A stretch of DNA of 64,000 bases from Mycobacterium sp. (lineage in GTDB: Bacteria > Actinomycetota > Actinomycetes > Mycobacteriales > Mycobacteriaceae). Numbering within the stretch: position 1 is the stretch's first letter; each line of letters begins with the position of its first letter. Both the position numbers and the translations under genes were made by a program. The DNA is taken from assembly GCA_025965895.1 (NCBI GenBank), contig JAOPWC010000179.1, forward strand, positions 27,803 through 91,802, given 5' to 3'. The notes under the pieces were generated by a model. That model was not told the DNA's origin, searched no databases, and worked only from the letters and a program-made list of their open reading frames with translations. Positions 1 through 8,042 of this stretch are shown here, one piece after another.

Positions 1-107
1 CGGCGCACGATCCGCAGCACCCGATTGTCGGAGGCGCGCAGCGCTGACACCAGCGCCGAGCCGATCAGGCCGGATGACCCCGCGATCGCGATGAGTGCGT
101 CGGGCAC
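1..107 (-). CDS. NAD(P)-binding sugar-epimerase-like protein (N-terminal fragment)
   Basis: Only the first 35 codons are in the window; the rest lies beyond base 1. Read leftwards from a GTG at 107 the peptide contains IAIAGSSGLIGSALV, a GxxGxxG dinucleotide-binding loop directly at the N terminus, as in short-chain dehydrogenase/epimerase proteins of the TIGR01777 type. The start lies 17 bases after the dlaT stop on the same strand, so the two probably share a transcript. In M. tuberculosis dlaT is followed by such a gene (Rv2216). The substrate cannot be told from this fragment. Confidence 0.75.
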   Translation of the reverse strand, partial: MPDALIAIAGSSGLIGSALVSALRASDNRVLRIVR

Positions 108-124
108 AGCAGTCAGAGCCCTTC

Positions 125-1900
125 CTAAAGACCCAAGTCGGCCTCGAAAGCCCCTTCTTCGAGCCGCCGTTTGACCGTGCTCAAAAACCGGCCGGCGTCG
201 GCGCCGTCGATCAGCCGATGGTCGTAGGTCAGCGGTAGGTAGCAGATCGAGCGGATTCCGATCGACTCGTTGCCGACGTCGTCGACGATGACGCGCGGTC
301 GCTTCACGATCGCCCCCGTGCCCAGCATGGCCGCCTGCGGCGGCACCAGGATCGGGGTGTCGAACAGTGCTCCCTGGCTGCCGATGTTGGTGATCGTGAA
401 CGTGCCGCCAGACAGCTCGTCGGGCTTCAGGTCGCCAGAGCGCGCCCGCGCGGCGATGTCGGCGATCGCGCGGGCAAGCCCGGCCAGCGACAAGTCGCCG
501 GCGCTGTGGATCACAGGCGAGAGCAGCCCCTGATCGGTGTCGACCGCGATGCCGAGGTGCTCGGCGTCGTAGTAGGTGATCTCCTTGGTTTCCTCGTTGT
601 AGCTGGCGTTGACGTTGGGGTGGATCTTCAACGCGTCGATCACCGCGCGGGCGATGAACGGCAGGAAGGTGAGATTGACGCCTTCCCGCTCGGCGAACTC
701 GTTCTTGGCACGGTTGCGCAAAGCCACGATCCTGGTCATGTCGACTTCGTGGGTCTGCGTGAGCTGCGCTGTGGCCTGCAGTGATTCGCGTGTTCGCTGC
801 GCGGTGATCTGACGAATGCGACTGGCCTTCTGCGTGCTGCCGCGCAGGTGTGCCAGCGCAGGTGCCGGTGTCGGTGTGGCGGCCTTGGCGGAAGCCGGCG
901 CAGCCGGGGCCTGCCGGGACGGTTCGGGTTCGGCCGGAGCCTTGGCCTTCTCGGCCGCGGCAAGCACGTCCTGCTTGCGGATACGGCCGCCGACACCGGT
1001 GCCTTTCACGCTCCCCAGGTCGACGTTGTTCTCCGCGGCCAGCTTGCGCACCAGCGGGGTCACGTACGGGCCGGCCTCCGAATCGGTGGAGGCATCGGTG
1101 GAGGCATCGGTGGAGGCATCGGTGGAGGCGTCGGAATCGGTGGAAGCGGCAGCCGGCGCGCGCCGGGGCTGCGGCCTGGGCTCGGGCTTGGGTTGCGGCT
1201 CGTGCTGCGGCTCGGGTTCCGGTTGGGGCTCGGGCTCCTTGGCGGCCTCCTGGGCAGCGGGCTCGCCGATCTTGGCCAGCTCACCGCCGACGGCAACGGT
1301 GTCGTCTTCTTCGGCGGCGATGAAAAGCAGCACGCCGGCCACCGGCGACGGGATTTCGGTGTCCACCTTGTCGGTCGAGACCTCCAGCAGTGGTTCGTCG
1401 ACGCCGACGGTGTCGCCGACCTTCTTCAGCCATCGCGTGACCGTGCCCTCGGTGACCGACTCGCCCAACTCCGGCATCAGGACGGGCGTGGACTTGCCTC
1501 CGGAGGACTGCGCGGCCGGCTGCGCCTGCGGTTTCGGCCGGCGCTCGGGCTCCGGCTCGGGTTCGGCCTCGGTCTCTTCTGATGTCGTCGACGGCTCGGC
1601 CGCCGGCTCCTCCTGTTGGGGTTCGTCGGCCTGCGATTCAGGCGCCGGCTGCGACCCGTGGCCGTCGTCGCTGATCACCGCCAACTCGCCGCCGACCTCG
1701 ACGGTGTCGTCCTCTTGGGCGACGATCTTCGACAGCACGCCAGAAGCAGGTGACGGGATCTCGGTGTCGACCTTGTCGGTGGACACCTCGAGCAGTGGCT
1801 CGTCCTGTTCGACGCTGTCGCCTTCTTGCTTGAGCCAACGGGTCACGGTCCCCTCGGTCACGCTCTCACCGAGTGCGGGCATCTGCACGGAGAAGGCCAT
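125..1900 (-). CDS. dlaT: Dihydrolipoamide acyltransferase (E2) of 2-oxoacid dehydrogenase complexes
   Basis: This is the E2 core of the pyruvate dehydrogenase complex; in M. tuberculosis DlaT also serves the AhpD/AhpC peroxidase system. The 591-residue protein has two lipoyl domains (about residues 2-77 and 137-212), each with the lipoylation motif TDKVDTEIPSP (first lysine K43). A Pro/Glu/Ala-rich and Ser-Thr-Asp linker leads to a peripheral subunit-binding domain (VTPLVRKLAAENNVDL) and a C-terminal catalytic domain ending with the HxxxDG active site (YDHRLIDGADAGRF). I chose the ATG at 1900 because MAFSVQMPALGES is the normal start of a lipoyl domain and GAGGAG lies just upstream. The frame is open further upstream (to 1996) but that part has no homology I recognise. 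It is longer than the 553-residue M. tuberculosis protein, mainly through linker expansion. Confidence 0.96.
   Translation of the reverse strand: MAFSVQMPALGESVTEGTVTRWLKQEGDSVEQDEPLLEVSTDKVDTEIPSPASGVLSKIVAQEDDTVEVGGELAVISDDGHGSQPAPESQADEPQQEEPAAEPSTTSEETEAEPEPEPERRPKPQAQPAAQSSGGKSTPVLMPELGESVTEGTVTRWLKKVGDTVGVDEPLLEVSTDKVDTEIPSPVAGVLLFIAAEEDDTVAVGGELAKIGEPAAQEAAKEPEPQPEPEPQHEPQPKPEPRPQPRRAPAAASTDSDASTDASTDASTDASTDSEAGPYVTPLVRKLAAENNVDLGSVKGTGVGGRIRKQDVLAAAEKAKAPAEPEPSRQAPAAPASAKAATPTPAPALAHLRGSTQKASRIRQITAQRTRESLQATAQLTQTHEVDMTRIVALRNRAKNEFAEREGVNLTFLPFIARAVIDALKIHPNVNASYNEETKEITYYDAEHLGIAVDTDQGLLSPVIHSAGDLSLAGLARAIADIAARARSGDLKPDELSGGTFTITNIGSQGALFDTPILVPPQAAMLGTGAIVKRPRVIVDDVGNESIGIRSICYLPLTYDHRLIDGADAGRFLSTVKRRLEEGAFEADLGL
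1083..1130. repeat. Four 12-bp tandem units inside dlaT
   Basis: The unit tcggtggaggca occurs three times exactly and a fourth time with one change. On the coding (minus) strand it encodes a Ser-Thr-Asp-Ala repeat in the linker between the second lipoyl domain and the subunit-binding domain. Being in frame, copy-number change would only alter linker length. Confidence 0.95.
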
Positions 1901-2053
1901 GTCTGCTGACTCCTCGAACACATCAGTCGTTTGGGTCGACCTCTGGCTTACCACAGCGCAGTGTCGCGAGTGGGTCAGCCGCGTCGAATGCCGCAATCAT
2001 CGTGGCACTATCGATGACGGGGGTAATTGAGAGACTGCGAGGAGAGCGGTTCG

Positions 2054-2392
2054 TTGGGATTGTTCGACAAACTTCGGGCCGGGCGCCGTGGCGGCGCCGA
2101 TGTGGGCCCGGCGGCCGACCAGCGCTACCTGCGCGAGTGGGCCCAGTCGCGCACCGGTGTCGAGGCATTCGTCGAACCCCAGACCAATGTCACCGATGTC
2201 ACAGTGGTGCTCGTGGCCAGCGACGGCGAGTGGACTCGCCGCCGTGTCGGCGGTGCGTCCGGGGCCCGCAGGCTCGGCGAGCTGCTCAGTATCCCGGTCT
2301 ACGACGTGCAGCGCGTCGGCTACCCACAGCGGATGCGCGACTATGACGCCCGCCGGCGCGCCGAACGCCATCGCCTCCCGGAAGAGGGCTGA
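2054..2392 (+). CDS. Conserved hypothetical protein, 112 residues
   Basis: I do not recognise a named family. The protein starts MGLFDKLRAGRRGG, is rich in charged residues, has a central segment of beta character (TDVTVVLVASDGEW) and ends in an Arg-rich tail (QRMRDYDARRRAERH). No membrane segment or signal peptide is visible. I chose the TTG at 2054 because AGGAGAG sits seven bases upstream; another TTG at 2027 is in frame but has no such site. The gene is divergent from dlaT and lies 45 bases before the ephD homologue, which has its own promoter-like sequence. Codon use is like its neighbours, so it looks real. It may be a small cytosolic or nucleoid-associated protein, but nothing in it fixes a role. 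Confidence 0.7.
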   Translation: MGLFDKLRAGRRGGADVGPAADQRYLREWAQSRTGVEAFVEPQTNVTDVTVVLVASDGEWTRRRVGGASGARRLGELLSIPVYDVQRVGYPQRMRDYDARRRAERHRLPEEG

Positions 2393-2423
2393 GACCCGCG
2401 GTTGAGCGGCCGACGCCTACCCC

Positions 2424-2429
2424 TACCAT
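2424..2429 (+). promoter_or_regulatory. Leaderless-type -10 element for ephD
   Basis: TACCAT fits the mycobacterial TANNNT consensus and ends eight bases before the ATG at 2438, so transcription should begin at or near the start codon. No ribosome-binding site precedes that ATG. Confidence 0.55.
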
Positions 2430-2437
2430 GCCCACCT

Positions 2438-4219
2438 ATGACAGTGCCCGCAGTGCGAAGCAGCCGGCGATACATCACCAGCGGCGACGAGGTTCAGATC
2501 GCCGTCCACGAGCAGGGCAATGCGAACGGCCCCACGGTGGTACTGGCCCACGGCTGGCCCGACTCGCATATGCTGTGGGACAACGTGGTGCCGCTGCTGA
2601 CCGAGCGCTTCCGCGTCATCACTTATGACAACCGCGGCGCCGGGCAGTCGTCGGCACCGCATTCCTTCCACGCGTACTCGATGGCGCATTTCGCCGAGGA
2701 CTTCTCAGCGGTGATCCAGGCGCTCAGCCCGAGTCAGCCCGTGCACGTGCTGGCCCACGACTGGGGTGCGGTCGCAATCTGGGAATACCTCAAGCGGCCG
2801 AATGCGAGCGACCGGATCTCGTCGTTCACCTCGGTGTCGATTCCGAGCGCCGACCATCTCGTCGCGTACATCCTCGACAACCTCAAGCGGCCGTATCGCC
2901 CAGCCGCCTTTTTGGCGGCGGTGCGACAGGTGCTGAAAATTGCTTACATGATCGCGTTCTCCGTGCCGGTGGTTGCGCCTGCGATCGCCAGGGCCGCGCT
3001 CAAGGGCAATCGTCTGCAGCGGATACTCGCGGTCGCCGAAGGCATTCCCGCCGATCAGATCCACCACGCGGAGTCCGTCAACCGCGATGCCGCGAACAGC
3101 CTGAAGATCTACCGCGCCAACTTTTTTCACTCGGTGTCGCAGGGCGCGCGCGACCATTATGTCGACGTGCCGGTGCAGATCGTCGGCCACAGCAATGATC
3201 CGGCCATCACACTGAAGGCGTTGGATGACGAGTCCCGCTGGGTGGCGCGGCTGTGGCGCCGCGACATCAGGTCCGGCCACTGGTCGCCGTTCTCACAACC
3301 TGGGCTGCTGGCCCGGGCGCTTTCCGAGATGGTCGACGTGGTCGAGGGCAGGCCCGCAAGCAGGGCGATGCGCCGGGCCCAGGTCGGCAGGCAACGCAAG
3401 CAGTTCGGCGACATGCTGGTCTCGGTGACGGGGGCCGGAAGCGGCATCGGGCGTGCCACGGCGGTGGAGTTCGCCCGCCACGGCGCCGAAGTGGTGGTCA
3501 GCGACATCGACGAAGCCACCGTACGGGAGACCGCGGCCCAGATCGCCTCGCAGGGCGGTGTCGCGCATGCCTACACGCTCGACGTCTCCGACGCCGACGC
3601 GGTCGAGGCGTTCGCCGACGAGGTCTGCCAGGAGCACGGTGTGCCCGACATCGTGGTGAACAACGCCGGGATCGGGCAGGCGGGCCGGTTCATCGATACG
3701 CCGGCCGATGAGTGGGACCGGGTCCTCGACATCAACCTCGGCGGGGTGGTCAACGGCTGCCGCGCGTTCGCCCGGCGGCTCGTCGAGCGTGGCACCGGTG
3801 GCCACATCGTCAACGTCGCGTCGATGGCGGCCTACACTCCGGTGCAGTCGCTCAACGCGTACTGCACCAGCAAAGCGGCGGTTTACATGTTCTCGGACTG
3901 CTTGCGCGCTGAACTCGACTCGGCCGGGATAGGGCTGACAACCGTGTGTCCTGGATTGGTGAACACCAACATCGTGCGCACCACCAGGTTCGACGCGCCG
4001 CCCGGCAAACGAGCTCAAGTCGACGGGCGTCGTCGACAAGCAGAGAAACTGTTCGCCGCCCGACGTTACGGTCCCGACAAGGTGGCCAACGCCATCGTGT
4101 CGGCGGTGCAGAAGAACAAGCCGATCCGCCCGGTGACCCCGGAGGCCTACCTGGTCTACGGCTTCGCGCGGGTGGCGCCGCAGGCGCTGCGCAGCACTGC
4201 GCGAGGAAAGCTAATGTAG
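2438..4219 (+). CDS. ephD: EphD-type alpha/beta-hydrolase fused to a short-chain dehydrogenase
   Basis: The 593-residue protein has two enzymes in one chain. The N-terminal alpha/beta-hydrolase fold (about residues 15-310) has the oxyanion segment AHGWPDS and the nucleophile elbow HDWGA with Asp108, the epoxide-hydrolase/dehalogenase type. From about residue 326 there is a short-chain dehydrogenase: TGAGSGIG cofactor loop, NNAG, and the Ser/Tyr/Lys site NVAS...YCTSK near residue 474. M. tuberculosis EphD (592 residues) has the same layout and has been linked to epoxy-mycolate turnover, which would place this protein in mycolic acid metabolism. The ATG at 2438 gives the family length and lies eight bases after a -10-like TACCAT. 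The stop is one base from that of the convergent aminopeptidase. The natural substrate here is an inference. Confidence 0.92.
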   Translation: MTVPAVRSSRRYITSGDEVQIAVHEQGNANGPTVVLAHGWPDSHMLWDNVVPLLTERFRVITYDNRGAGQSSAPHSFHAYSMAHFAEDFSAVIQALSPSQPVHVLAHDWGAVAIWEYLKRPNASDRISSFTSVSIPSADHLVAYILDNLKRPYRPAAFLAAVRQVLKIAYMIAFSVPVVAPAIARAALKGNRLQRILAVAEGIPADQIHHAESVNRDAANSLKIYRANFFHSVSQGARDHYVDVPVQIVGHSNDPAITLKALDDESRWVARLWRRDIRSGHWSPFSQPGLLARALSEMVDVVEGRPASRAMRRAQVGRQRKQFGDMLVSVTGAGSGIGRATAVEFARHGAEVVVSDIDEATVRETAAQIASQGGVAHAYTLDVSDADAVEAFADEVCQEHGVPDIVVNNAGIGQAGRFIDTPADEWDRVLDINLGGVVNGCRAFARRLVERGTGGHIVNVASMAAYTPVQSLNAYCTSKAAVYMFSDCLRAELDSAGIGLTTVCPGLVNTNIVRTTRFDAPPGKRAQVDGRRRQAEKLFAARRYGPDKVANAIVSAVQKNKPIRPVTPEAYLVYGFARVAPQALRSTARGKLM

Positions 4220-4220
4220 C

Positions 4221-5753
4221 TCAGCCGTTTTCGGCGATATCCTCGAGCACGGCGAACATCGTGCGGGTCGGGACGCCGGTGCCGCCCTTGCCGGTGTAGC
4301 CCCAGGGTCCGCCCGTGTTGTACGCGGGACCTGCCACGTCGATGTGCGCCCACTGCACGCCGTCGGCGACGAACTCGCGCAAGAACGTTCCGGCGACCAG
4401 CATTCCGGCATACCGGGAGCCGCTGACGTTGGCCAGGTCGGCGACCGTGGACTTCAGGTCGTCCTTGAGCTCGTCGGGAAGCGGCATCGGCCAAGCGTTT
4501 TCGCCGACGCTCCGCGAGAGTGCGGCCACCCGGTCGCGGAACTCGTCGCTGCCCATCACCCCCGGAGTGCGTGCACCGAGGGCGACGGTCTGGGCGCCCG
4601 TCAGCGTCGACGTCTCGATCAGGTAGTCCGGGTGGTCTTCGCCGGCGCGGGCGATGGCGTCGGCCAGGATCAGCCGGCCCTCTGCGTCGGTGTTGAGCAC
4701 CTCCACCGTCGTGCCGCCGTACTGTGTCAGCACGTCGCCGGGCCGCTGCGCGGTGGCCGACGGCATGTTCTCGGCCATCGGCACGGTGGCGATCACGTCG
4801 ATCGGCAATTCCTGTTGCGCCGCCAGCACCACCGTCGCGATCACCGCCGCGGCGCCGCCCATGTCAGAGGTCATGTGGTGCATGTTCTGGGCCGGCTTGA
4901 TCGAGATTCCGCCGGTGTCGAAAGTGATGCCCTTGCCCACGAGGGCGACCGTCGGGGCCCGGTCCGGCTTTTTGGCCAGCCGCGAACCGCGGTGGATCAG
5001 ACGGACCAGACGCGGCGGCCGCGACGAGCCCTGACCCACCCCGATCACCCCGCCGTACCCGCCGCGCGCCAACGCCTTTTCGTCGAGGACTTCGACCTGC
5101 AACCCGGCCGCCTCACCCAAACCCTTTGCCCGACTGGCAAATTCCGCGGGGAACAGGTGGCTCGGCGGTGTGTTGACCAGATCGCGGGCGGTCGCCACCG
5201 CGGTCGCCACCGCCGCCGCCCGTGCCGCACGCGCCTTGGTCTGCGCTTTGGTGTCCGCAGTCAGCAGGGTGATCTTGCGCAGCCCCGGTTCTTTCGGAGC
5301 CGTCTTGTCGCTTCGGAATTCGGTGAACCGGTAAGCGCCCAGAATCAAACCCTCGACGGTGGCGGCGAGGTCCAGCCCCGACAGCGTCGTCACAGCGGTC
5401 TCGATCCTGTCCAGCGATCGGGCGGCCACACCGGCGGCGCGGCGAATCACGTCGGCGGGCCATTCGTCACGCGGTGCCCCCAGCCCGACCGTCAGCACGC
5501 TGGCCACCGGCAGCGACGAGACGACCAGCCGGTTCAGCTGCTCGGCGGCCCCGCTCGCGCCGAGGGCGCCAAGTCCGGCCTCGATTTCGGCGACTGCGTC
5601 GCTGTCCAGGTAGGGTCCTGCGGCCAGCACCTTCGCACCGCCGTCGTCGCTCACCACCGGCACGATCAGGACCGCGTCCCCGATACCGCGCCGAGGCAGC
5701 GACGAACTCACCGAAACCGAGGGCGCTTGATAGCCACGCTTGAAGGGACTCAC
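4221..5753 (-). CDS. pepB: Leucyl aminopeptidase (M17 family)
   Basis: This cytosolic zinc/manganese exopeptidase removes N-terminal residues from peptides. The C-terminal catalytic half shows the M17 metal and catalytic signatures: VGKGITFDTGGISIKP with the metal-binding Lys/Asp, SDMGGAAAV, and NTDAEGRL (PROSITE-type signature), plus TGAQTVALG. The length (510 residues) is normal. Two starts are possible: ATG at 5759 and GTG at 5753. I prefer the GTG because a TAGGGT -10 element ends eight bases before it, the same spacing as at the divergent gcvT promoter, whereas the ATG would lie only two bases after the element. In M. tuberculosis an adenylyl cyclase gene (Rv2212) sits between pepB and gcvT; here there are only 64 bases. 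Confidence 0.95.
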   Translation of the reverse strand: MSPFKRGYQAPSVSVSSSLPRRGIGDAVLIVPVVSDDGGAKVLAAGPYLDSDAVAEIEAGLGALGASGAAEQLNRLVVSSLPVASVLTVGLGAPRDEWPADVIRRAAGVAARSLDRIETAVTTLSGLDLAATVEGLILGAYRFTEFRSDKTAPKEPGLRKITLLTADTKAQTKARAARAAAVATAVATARDLVNTPPSHLFPAEFASRAKGLGEAAGLQVEVLDEKALARGGYGGVIGVGQGSSRPPRLVRLIHRGSRLAKKPDRAPTVALVGKGITFDTGGISIKPAQNMHHMTSDMGGAAAVIATVVLAAQQELPIDVIATVPMAENMPSATAQRPGDVLTQYGGTTVEVLNTDAEGRLILADAIARAGEDHPDYLIETSTLTGAQTVALGARTPGVMGSDEFRDRVAALSRSVGENAWPMPLPDELKDDLKSTVADLANVSGSRYAGMLVAGTFLREFVADGVQWAHIDVAGPAYNTGGPWGYTGKGGTGVPTRTMFAVLEDIAENG

Positions 5754-5758
5754 GAGCA

Positions 5759-5812
5759 TCCACCCTAATCACCCGGACTGACCAGCGGGCTCGCGGCGCG
5801 GATTAGGGTGGA
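5759..5812. promoter_or_regulatory. Mirror-image divergent leaderless promoters for pepB and gcvT
   Basis: TCCACCCTAATC (5759-5770) and GATTAGGGTGGA (5801-5812) form a perfect 12-bp inverted repeat with a 30-base centre. Each arm contains TAGGGT, a TANNNT -10 element (5762-5767 on minus, 5804-5809 on plus), followed by exactly eight bases and a GTG (5753 and 5818). Either the two genes are co-regulated through the repeat or the symmetry reflects two identical core promoters. Confidence 0.65.
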
Positions 5813-5817
5813 CCGTC

Positions 5818-6912
5818 GTGAGCGAACTCCAGCACGGGCCCCTCGAGGACCGCCACCGCGACCTCGGGGCCAGCCTCGGCGAATTCGGGGGCTGGCTGAT
5901 GCCGGTTTCCTACGCCGGCACGGTGACCGAACACAACGCCACCCGTAACGCGGTTGGCCTGTTCGACGTCAGCCACCTTGGCAAGGCACTGGTCCGCGGC
6001 CCCGGCGCGGCGGAGTTCGTCAACTCCGCGCTCACCAACGACCTTCGGCGCATTGGTCCAGGCAAGGCCCAGTACACGTTGTGCTGCACCGAAACCGGCG
6101 GCGTGACCGACGACCTGATCGCCTATTACCTTTCGGATGACGAGATTTTCCTGATACCCAATGCAGCCAACACCGAAGCGGTCGTTACGGCCCTGCAACA
6201 GGCTGCGCCGGAAGGTATTTCCGTGACAAACGAGCACCGCGCGTACGCTGTGCTGGCCGTGCAGGGGCCGCGGTCGGCCGACGTGCTGAGCGGGCTCGGC
6301 CTGCCCACCGAGATGGACTACATGGCCTACGCGGACGCGTCGTTCGGTGACGTCCCGGTGCGGGTCTGCCGGACCGGTTACACCGGCGAGCACGGGTACG
6401 AGCTGATTCCGCCTTGGGACACTGCACCGGTGGTGTTCGACGCGCTCGTGCAAGCGGTGTCCGCCGCCGGCGGCGAGCCCGCAGGTCTCGGGGCGCGCGA
6501 CACCCTTCGTACCGAGATGGGCTATCCCCTGCACGGCCACGAGCTGTCGCCCGACGTCTCGCCGCTGCAGGCCCGCTGCGGCTGGGCGATCGGCTGGAAG
6601 AAAGACGCGTTCTGGGGTCGCGAGGCGTTGCTGGCCGAAAAACAGGCAGGCCCGCGACGGCTGCTGCGCGGATTGCGCGCCACAGGCCGCGGAGTGCTGC
6701 GTCCCGAGTTGGCCGTGCTCGACGGCGACACCCCGGTCGGGTTGACCACGTCGGGAACCTTCTCTCCGACACTGGAAGCCGGCATCGCGCTGGCGCTGAT
6801 CGACACCGCCGCCGGAATCGAGAACGGGCAGCGGGTCACGGTGGACGTGAGGGGGCGGCCGGTGGAGTGTGAGGTGGTCAATCCGCCGTTTGTCGAGGCC
6901 AAAACTCGCTAG
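5818..6912 (+). CDS. gcvT: Aminomethyltransferase (glycine cleavage T protein)
   Basis: GcvT transfers the methylene group from the aminomethyl-lipoyl arm of the H protein to tetrahydrofolate, releasing ammonia. The 364-residue protein starts with the usual HxxLGA-like region (HRDLGASLGEFGGWLMPVSY), has the folate-binding FDVSHLGK and the C-terminal core GLGARDTLRTEMGYPLHGHEL, where the arginine-aspartate pair sits. The GTG start is eight bases after TAGGGT and has no ribosome-binding site, consistent with a leaderless message. ilvE follows after 23 bases but has its own -10-like sequence. No other glycine-cleavage genes (P or H) are in the window. Confidence 0.95.
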   Translation: MSELQHGPLEDRHRDLGASLGEFGGWLMPVSYAGTVTEHNATRNAVGLFDVSHLGKALVRGPGAAEFVNSALTNDLRRIGPGKAQYTLCCTETGGVTDDLIAYYLSDDEIFLIPNAANTEAVVTALQQAAPEGISVTNEHRAYAVLAVQGPRSADVLSGLGLPTEMDYMAYADASFGDVPVRVCRTGYTGEHGYELIPPWDTAPVVFDALVQAVSAAGGEPAGLGARDTLRTEMGYPLHGHELSPDVSPLQARCGWAIGWKKDAFWGREALLAEKQAGPRRLLRGLRATGRGVLRPELAVLDGDTPVGLTTSGTFSPTLEAGIALALIDTAAGIENGQRVTVDVRGRPVECEVVNPPFVEAKTR

Positions 6913-6922
6913 CGCGCGGGGA

Positions 6923-6928
6923 TACAAT
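6923..6928 (+). promoter_or_regulatory. Leaderless-type -10 element for ilvE
   Basis: TACAAT, close to the ideal TANNNT, ends seven bases before the ATG at 6936. I see no convincing -35 hexamer. Confidence 0.55.
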
Positions 6929-6935
6929 CGCTCGC

Positions 6936-8042
6936 ATGAGCACCGGTCCCCTCGAGTTCACCGTCCAGCGCAGCGCGCACCCGGCGACCGACGAGCAGCG
7001 GACCGTGATCATGACCAATCCGCCGTTCGGTGCCTACCACACCGATCACATGGTGTCGATCACGTACACCGGTGGGCAGGGCTGGCATGACGCGCGAGTG
7101 CTCCCGTACGGTCCGATCGAGCTCGACCCGTCGGCCATCGTGCTGCATTACGCGCAGGAGGTTTTCGAAGGGCTCAAGGCGTACCGCTGGGCCGACGGGT
7201 CGATCGTGTCGTTCCGGCCCGAGGCCAACGCCGCCCGGTTGCGGTCCTCTGCGCGCCGGCTTGCGATCCCGGAGCTGCCTGATGACGTCTTCATCGAGTC
7301 GTTGCGTCAGCTCATCGCGGTCGACGGCGCATGGGTCCCGCCGTTCGGCGGCGAGGAGTCGCTGTACCTGCGGCCGTTCATCTTCGCGACCGAGCCTGGT
7401 CTGGGTGTGCGGCCCGCCAAGGAGTACCGCTATCTGGTGATCGCCTCACCCGCGGGTGCGTACTTTCCCCAGGGCATCAAGCCGGTCAGCGTCTGGCTGT
7501 CGACCGAGTATGTGCGCGCCTCTCCCGGTGGCACGGGCGCGGCCAAGTTCGGCGGCAACTATGCCGCGTCGTTGCTCGCGCAGGCCGAGGCGGCCGCGAA
7601 CGCCTGCGACCAGGTGGTCTGGCTGGACGCCGTCGAACGCCGCTATGTCGAAGAGATGGGAGGCATGAACCTGTTCTTCGTGTTCGGCAGCGGCGGTTCA
7701 GCGCGGCTCGTCACGCCTGAGCTGACCGGCACACTGTTGCCCGGTATCACCCGAGATTCGTTGCTGCAGTTGGCGACTGACGCCGGGTTCGCCGTCGAGG
7801 AACGCAAGATCGACATCGACGAGTGGCAGAAGAAGACCGCGGCGGGGGAGATCACCGAGGTGTTCGCATGCGGCACGGCCGCCGTCATCACACCGGTGTC
7901 GTCGGTCAAGCACTCCGACGGCGAGTTCGCGATCGCCGACGGCGAACCGGGCGAGGTGACAATGGCGCTGCGTGACACGCTGACCGGCATCCAGCGCGGC
8001 ACGTTCGCCGACACCCACGGCTGGATGGCCCGGCTCAGCTAA
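6936..8042 (+). CDS. ilvE: Branched-chain amino acid aminotransferase
   Basis: IlvE catalyses the last, reversible transamination in valine, leucine and isoleucine synthesis, using glutamate and pyridoxal phosphate. The 368-residue length equals the M. tuberculosis enzyme. The cofactor lysine is K204 in TGAAKFGGNYAAS; EMGGMNLFFV and the phosphate-binding LPGITRDSLL and CGTAAVITPV segments of fold-type IV aminotransferases follow in order. The stop overlaps that of the convergent cobS by four bases, so the 3' ends of the two transcripts must run into each other. Confidence 0.96.
   Translation: MSTGPLEFTVQRSAHPATDEQRTVIMTNPPFGAYHTDHMVSITYTGGQGWHDARVLPYGPIELDPSAIVLHYAQEVFEGLKAYRWADGSIVSFRPEANAARLRSSARRLAIPELPDDVFIESLRQLIAVDGAWVPPFGGEESLYLRPFIFATEPGLGVRPAKEYRYLVIASPAGAYFPQGIKPVSVWLSTEYVRASPGGTGAAKFGGNYAASLLAQAEAAANACDQVVWLDAVERRYVEEMGGMNLFFVFGSGGSARLVTPELTGTLLPGITRDSLLQLATDAGFAVEERKIDIDEWQKKTAAGEITEVFACGTAAVITPVSSVKHSDGEFAIADGEPGEVTMALRDTLTGIQRGTFADTHGWMARLS

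Noticed and set aside
816..2030. 404-codon open frame antisense to dlaT
   Set aside because: Ser/Gly/Ala-rich product mirroring the repetitive dlaT linker, no domain, no start signal; a typical shadow frame in high-GC DNA.
3120..3130. T-run at the end of a GC-rich stretch as a terminator
   Set aside because: It lies inside the ephD coding region and has no preceding stem.
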